A DNA stretch of 64,000 bases. Source: Paramacrobiotus metropolitanus (Eukaryota > Tardigrada > Eutardigrada > Parachela > Macrobiotidae). A model generated the notes under the pieces. It was not told the DNA's origin. It saw nothing but the letters and a program-made list of their open reading frames with translations, and did not search any database. This document shows, piece after piece, positions 58,683-64,000 of the stretch. Each line of letters starts with the position of its first letter. Position 1 is the first letter of the stretch. Position numbers and translations under genes: made by a program. The stretch spans positions 145,920 to 209,919 of the forward strand of contig NW_026570392.1 in NCBI RefSeq assembly GCF_019649055.1, given 5' to 3'.

Positions 58683-59358
58683 AGCACTAATATGCTTCTG
58701 TACCAGGTTCTCATTTTCGCTTTACTGATAATCATATTGTGCATTGGTATTGAACTTAGCATTGTTAATTTTATAAGCGGCTGTCAATAGCGGAAGCACT
58801 CTCTGTTCTTGCTGCCGTCACCCGTCTGAAGTGTGACGTGTGACATATGGTTACACCAAGCACGGTACAAAGCAACACGTACAGCCACAACGTCTCACTC
58901 ACGGTAGCAAGCACAGGGATTGGTTTAGATGCGATACTGACATCCTCGTACAGGTAACATAGCACTTTACGTAAAAAATATATATACTTTTGTTTCCCGA
59001 CATTCTGCGGTCGAGCTGCGAGGGATCCCTTGGAACCCTGTGTAATTAAAACTGGCCGCCAACCATGAGTACGCCCCGGTTTGCATCGAGATTTAATGTC
59101 GATAAAAATCAGACAGCATATGGTCGTGATGATAAATGCAGGCTGCAGCTGAAAATTGTGCTCGCAGTAGTACTATACTTAAGCGGCTGCACAATCATGT
59201 GTAGAAATAATTAGCCGGATACGGTACACGGCTGACAAGTTTCGCTACAAGTATAATTATTATCCGTGCATATTTGAGCTGTACATACATAGTATTAGCA
59301 ACTGTAGATACTATAATATACGAGTTATAGAGTTCTGTAATTTTGCAGCAGTCACAGA

Positions 59359-60194
59359 ATGTACAACTGGTGTGCAGTTTTGTTCGTGTTAACAGGAAAT
59401 GCGTTGGCGCAAACATGCCAGGAACTGCGTGAGCGGTGTGATGCCTTGGCTGACGCTATGGAGCCCCAGAATGATCATTAGCTCAGTAATTTACCCTGGC
59501 GACCAACGAAGATTAGCTTACATATCAGTATTAGCCGACAAAAAACTTCCGGTACGAATTACGACAGGTTATATCGTATCAGAAATTCCGCAATTATTTA
59601 AAACTAAAAAATTAATTGTCAAAATCGATCGCACAGGTCACCTTTTATAAAGCAGAGCACAACATTTTTTTTTAGTATGTATTTTTTTTTTGCTATTTTC
59701 GTAGCATGAATAATGCAACGGCACTGCAAAAAAGACTCTGATAGCCCCTTGCCTTGCGACGATCCACACATACTGGCGTTCTACGATATGTACAGCCCAT
59801 CCTCAATTGAGTGGTCTTTATCCTGGGTGGTATGCCAGGACGGCATCAACCCGCTTCGATATTACCGCGCCGAACGCTACTCTGGCCAGCTCTCCAGCGA
59901 TGTAGGAGTTCAAGTTGCACCTATGAGCTGGAACTAATTCTTGGCCAGCGAAATGTCACCAATGCAAAAAGTGGAATCTGTCAGTAAGTGTCTCCTTTCC
60001 TGGCATGTTGGTTGATACAGTTTTAGCGAGAAATTGGTGAATGTCTGCTTAATTGTGTACTCATCTGGACGATGGCGTGAACGTTTGGAAGGTCCACTGA
60101 ACGCGACGTTGTCCAGTGTATGCAGATCGGACACGGTGCACACTGCACACTATGCGCGATGGGTATCGGATGCGGCACGCTGTTTTCTACTTAA
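59359..60194 (+). pseudogene. Array copy 6, pseudogene
   Basis: The ATG at 59359 opens a good signal peptide (WCAVLFVLTGNALAQ) and TCQELRERCDAL, but a TAG follows within exon 1 at about 59479. The NLPW block is rearranged, and the exon end reads KKLP where the family has YC. Exon 2 (59705-59983) is recognisable (SPSSIEWSLSWVVCQDGINP) with frame changes. Exon 3 (about 60061-60194) lost its AG acceptor (GTGTAC) and several codons. A dead copy. Confidence 0.75.
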
Positions 60195-61351
60195 AAATGC
60201 TTTTTAAGGAGATGGTGTGAGAAGTTTCGCCGTTAATGGCCACCGAAAATTTTTCTTGCTCAAAAGAATAAAGAAACTGCGAGAATAAAGCAGCAAATGA
60301 GAAAGTGTTTCTCGGTATAATGAATTAACAAGACAGAAAAGAGCACATGTGGCATTCAGAAAGCGTTTCCAAACCTTCCTTTATCATATGATCCATCTCC
60401 AGTACCACCTGTTGGATTAACAGATATTGCAAATACTATACTTTTGCATAATGTCAAAACTCAAAACTGTACAATTTATTTAACGAACCACAGTTATCAG
60501 TATAATCTTTAATAGAATAGTCTTGATAGTATAACAGGTGGAAACGGTTTCAGGATATCTACTGCTGCTTAAACTTAATAAACTGTCCAGTGACAACTTT
60601 GTCGAAAATGACCACGCAAAGATGAATGTCCTAGGCCCACTGCATCTGCTCCCTGGGCCATCGCGAAAACTGCGAAGAGTCCGCTTGGTGCGATGCCTAC
60701 ATAATACGTGTATATCTTATGTGTACGTGTATATCTTATCTTGATACGTGTATATCTTTTGGCTATCATTTTACCAACTCCGCTCGGCACATGAGGTAAT
60801 GCATTAAGCTGAACTGAAAGCACCTGGTACTTTTTCTGCAGATTTTGAACACAGTAAAACTGTATGTGAATAAGATGTGTGGCAGAACGAGGTCTGATAA
60901 AATTTTTTCATCGTGATGACAGCCGGTTTTCGTTATTTAACGATAAACTTTAAATAACCTGTTCGTTATTTAGTCAGGCATACTTAGTACTTACTCATAG
61001 TGATTAAAGAAGATAACAAGATGCGATTGGGTGAAAATAGTTTCTGTACATCATGTACACTGTAGTGAGCTATAGCAAATTCACATGGATTGTTTTGACC
61101 AGCGTTTTTGGTTCTCTGTTCGGTACTTCGGTTAGCAAATGGAGCGCATTGCCTTTTAATCAAGATGGCAAAACTGATAGGTGAGATAGCGTAGATCTTG
61201 AGCCTTCTCGCAGCTGTAGCTCGTGCTCGTATATAAACGCCTGTGCATACCTGTTGCGGATATAGTAAGATTCACAGTCTCCACTAAATTACCAATCGAA
61301 CTGTACACGCGCGTACAGTACTTAATTGCTTTTTTCCGCAACAGCAGAAAA
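60195..61351. other. Intergenic region between array copies 6 and 7
   Basis: Contains the TATA-like element at 61229-61239. Otherwise nothing recognised. Confidence 0.35.
61229..61239 (+). promoter_or_regulatory. TATA box of array copy 7
   Basis: GTATATAAACG 113 bases upstream of the ATG at 61352, the same core as upstream of copy 5. Confidence 0.45.
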
Positions 61352-62293
61352 ATGTTGGCCAGTTGCACAAAATTGTTCGCGTTGGCAGCAGCTGTTTTGG
61401 CGAAGACATGCGAGGAACAACGGGAAGCGTGCGACGTTTTAAGGAACAACATGTATTCATCACAGAATGAACATGAATTAGACAATTTGCCTGGCCAGCG
61501 ACAAACGAGGATTACGCTCCATATAGAGCGCTCGCTGAAAAACACTGCCGGTATGTTATCGGCATTCCAAAAATTTATTCATGCATTAAAAGTTATCCTT
61601 TCTATGTACATACAGCAACCGAACTCCGATCAAGGAGATATTTTACCTGACTAATGTAAAGCTTTCACTTAATTTTGAAAATGTTTGGTATTGGTTTTGA
61701 TTTAACTGTAATAATCTCTTATAACTGTCATAAATCAGAGCCCGAACTATGTTTTCATAATCCTTTTCGGGCACCGCATTCGTAGCATGCAAAACGAAAC
61801 AGCACACTGCAAGAAGGCCCTGATGGCCCGTTGCTCCGACGATCCCTATATTTCGGCGCGCTACTACTACAGTCCCTCGGCAGGATGGGGCCCAAGGGCT
61901 GCACTCTGCCAGTATGACATTAATCCGCTGCGGTATACCCGCGCTGAACGCTACTGTGACCGACTAACACGCGATGTAGAGTTCCAGTTGCACCATGGGT
62001 CGGAGGAGGCGGCGTCCCAGCGCAATGTCACCGATGTGAAGAGTGCGGTCTGCGAGTAAGTGTTGCCGACCTAAGCGTTTTTCTTTTGCAGTCTACTATT
62101 TGCGTATTTATAAACCAAGTATTTGTACGTATACTTACTACGTACTTATTAATTGTGTAGAGGCCTGCGCACGTACGTGGAGCGACTGGAAGGTCCGCTC
62201 AACGCGACGCTGTCCAGCGTTTGCGGGTCGGACGCGGTGGAAGCTATGCGCGATGGCTACCGAGCACAACATGCCGCTTTCTGTATTTCCTAA
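61352..62293 (+). CDS. Ten-cysteine secreted protein, array copy 7, one-base frame break in exon 1
   Basis: Exons 61352-61550, 61786-62055 and 62161-62293. Signal peptide LASCTKLFALAAAVLA, then TCEEQREACDVL. Exon 1 is 199 bases instead of 200: the conserved LPWPAT codons read TTGCCTGGCC, one base short, and the remainder (DYAPYRALAE, HC) is in the next frame. Exon 2 is fully open (ETAHCKKALMARCSDDPYIS, LCQYDINPLRYTRAERYC, NVTDVKSAVCE) and exon 3 is fully open (LRTYVERLEGPLNATLSSVC, ending FCIS), with correct phases and the family cysteines. Because everything else is intact, I suspect either a very recent mutation or a base missing from the sequence. Confidence 0.75.
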
Positions 62294-63486
62294 AATGACC
62301 TTGCAAATGCCGAGTAGATTTTGATTTTAAAACAATGCCGACGTTAACAACACCATTATTAGTCCAAAGGACATACGAATAGTTTATTGTCGTAAAAGAG
62401 AATGTGAGAATAAACGCCGCCATATTTGTGCAGATCAAACCGATCCTCGAAATAGGCGAAATCCTCGTTCAGATACCATTTTTTGGCGTCTGTCGTACGT
62501 ATGGTGCACGGACATTTCTCACATTTTTCGAGGCGTGTTTAAAAACATTTTTTTCCGAACCTGCCGTTATCATTAGAGTATCTTCCTACTGGCAAATCCA
62601 AATTGGTTGATTTTGACTCATAGTTCAGTAAAATGTAACAGCTCTTAAATGCAGCATAAATCGCTGGCGTACTTTCTGATCAGTTTTTAAAGCGTTCATA
62701 TTAAAACTGCATGCAAGCAGAAGCGTCTGTAAAATTTTTTAAAACGCAGGAGCGTCTGTAGATTTTTTCCAGTACGATGTTCCGTCACATACGTGAAAAA
62801 ATGCATGTCCTTTGCTAGGTGACACGGTCACCAGGCAGCGTTACATAAAATTATAATGCTTTTATACATTTTATTCGAGAATTTGTCGATTGCGAATTTC
62901 AGCAAAACAGATGCATATATGATACGTTTATTGTAAATATAAGCAAATATAATTTTTTTCCGTGTGAAGCTATTTTACAATTGTGTCAGCCGTGTGAAGT
63001 TTCGTACAATGTGAGAGATTAACCGCGGTTGAAGTAGTGAATTTCTCTCCTTTAGTGCCCTTTAATGGACACTGTATCCATCACTGAAACATTAATACAG
63101 AGTAGTACTATTCTAGTATCAGGCATTATTGCCTGTTGAATACCAGTAACAACTTTCACACAAGGTTAAGCACGCGTCCACCGATAAGATCTCGCCATTT
63201 AGCGTTATCATGGAAGCGCATCTTTCTGCCATCATCATTGCAATCATTGTAGCGCGAAGACAAAGTCCCGAATTCGATTACATTAAAATACAAAATCATA
63301 GTGTTGCCGCTCACTTGCTAGCCGGTGATTGCGGGTTATTTTTGTCAGTAACCCACAGAGCGTTTAAGCATCAGCGTTAAACGTGCTTTAAGATTTTTAA
63401 ATAACTGAATAAGAAGCGCGGAATAGTAAGCACTGAATAAGTACTAAATAAGAAGCATTGTTGCACCGCATATCGAAACCAGCAAA
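62294..63486. other. Intergenic region between array copies 7 and 8
   Basis: No gene or repeat recognised. Confidence 0.35.
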
Positions 63487-64000
63487 ATGATCTGTTGGTG
63501 CGCAATGGTGATCGTCTTGGCAGCGACTGCCTTGGCGGAAACATGTACCGAGTTGCGCGAATCGTGTACCCAGAGCGACTACAAGTGGAGTTCTCAGAGT
63601 CAGGATGATCTACGCAACCTTCCCTGGCCAGCCACCAACGAAGACTACGCGCCATATCGAGTGTTGGCCGACGAATTTTGCCGGTAGGCTATGTAATCGA
63701 TATTTCGAAAATTACTTATTAATATGACAAAACTTTCTTACTTACTTAAATACATATTACAAAAGTTCAGCTGTTGTAAATTAGTAAAAAATGTAGGATT
63801 AAAAAACGTGGAAACTGATCAGGAGTCCGAGGCTCATATTACAATAACGAATAAATTGCTACCACTGATTCTGCACAAAGCGCGTCTTTCAGCACTGTGG
63901 GGTAAATTGTTCGTTATTTTCATTTTACACCGAACTACGCTTTGTTTGCAACTTAATGAAAATGAAACTCTGAACCAGTCCGGTGCGCAGTTTATTGATT
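63487..64000 (+). CDS. Ten-cysteine secreted protein, array copy 8, first exon only (window edge)
   Basis: Exon 1 63487-63683 (197 bases, phase 2) encodes a signal peptide (ICWCAMVIVLAATALA), TCTELRESC, NLPWPATNEDYAPYRVLADE and FC, followed by a GTAGGC donor. Exons 2 and 3 would lie beyond position 64000. The exon is intact and one codon shorter than in the other copies. Confidence 0.75.

Noticed and set aside
1-64000. CRISPR array, tRNA or rRNA genes
   Set aside because: The repeats seen are tandem minisatellites without unique spacers, and no cloverleaf or rRNA-like stretch was noticed by eye. A tRNA scan could still find one I missed.

Overview
The window is animal nuclear DNA: genes are split by short GT-AG introns, there are no operons, and two widely conserved animal genes open the window. 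Arrays of F-box genes and of lineage-restricted secreted Cys-rich genes, with compact introns, suggest a small ecdysozoan genome, possibly a tardigrade. That is an inference from gene style, not a database result.

Layout. 0.3-7.4 kb (+): a ten-exon DPY19-like C-mannosyltransferase gene. 8.4-15.3 kb (+): CTF18, the AAA+ subunit of an alternative clamp loader. 16.3-19.3 kb (-): two paralogous three-exon genes for small secreted proteins with no family I recognise. 19.9-20.4 kb: a long inverted-repeat element (MITE or foldback type). 21.6-32.1 kb (-): a complete 10.5-kb Ty3/gypsy-like LTR element with an envelope-like 3' region, almost identical LTRs and a 4-bp target duplication. 33-45 kb: a cluster of F-box genes (three intact two-exon paralogues, one pseudogene, one decayed multi-exon relative), mixed with minisatellites, hairpins and a non-LTR retrotransposon fragment. 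46.6-64 kb (+): a tandem array of eight three-exon genes for ~200-residue secreted proteins with ten conserved cysteines. Two are intact, one is cut by the window edge, and five are damaged to different degrees. A P-element/THAP-like transposase remnant and a second non-LTR fragment sit inside introns of this array.

How things fit. DPY19 (ER glycosylation) and CTF18 (sister-chromatid cohesion and replication) are housekeeping genes with no link to the accessory part. The 16-64 kb part looks like a fast-evolving region in which three gene families (small secreted proteins, F-box proteins, ten-Cys secreted proteins) expand by local duplication and are broken up by transposons. Exon phases inside each family are strictly kept, which is what allowed the exons to be joined across long introns.

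Caution. Several frame breaks, above all at least seven in the LTR element, are one-base deficits at short homopolymers. They may be consensus errors rather than mutations, so some pseudogene calls should be read with that in mind.
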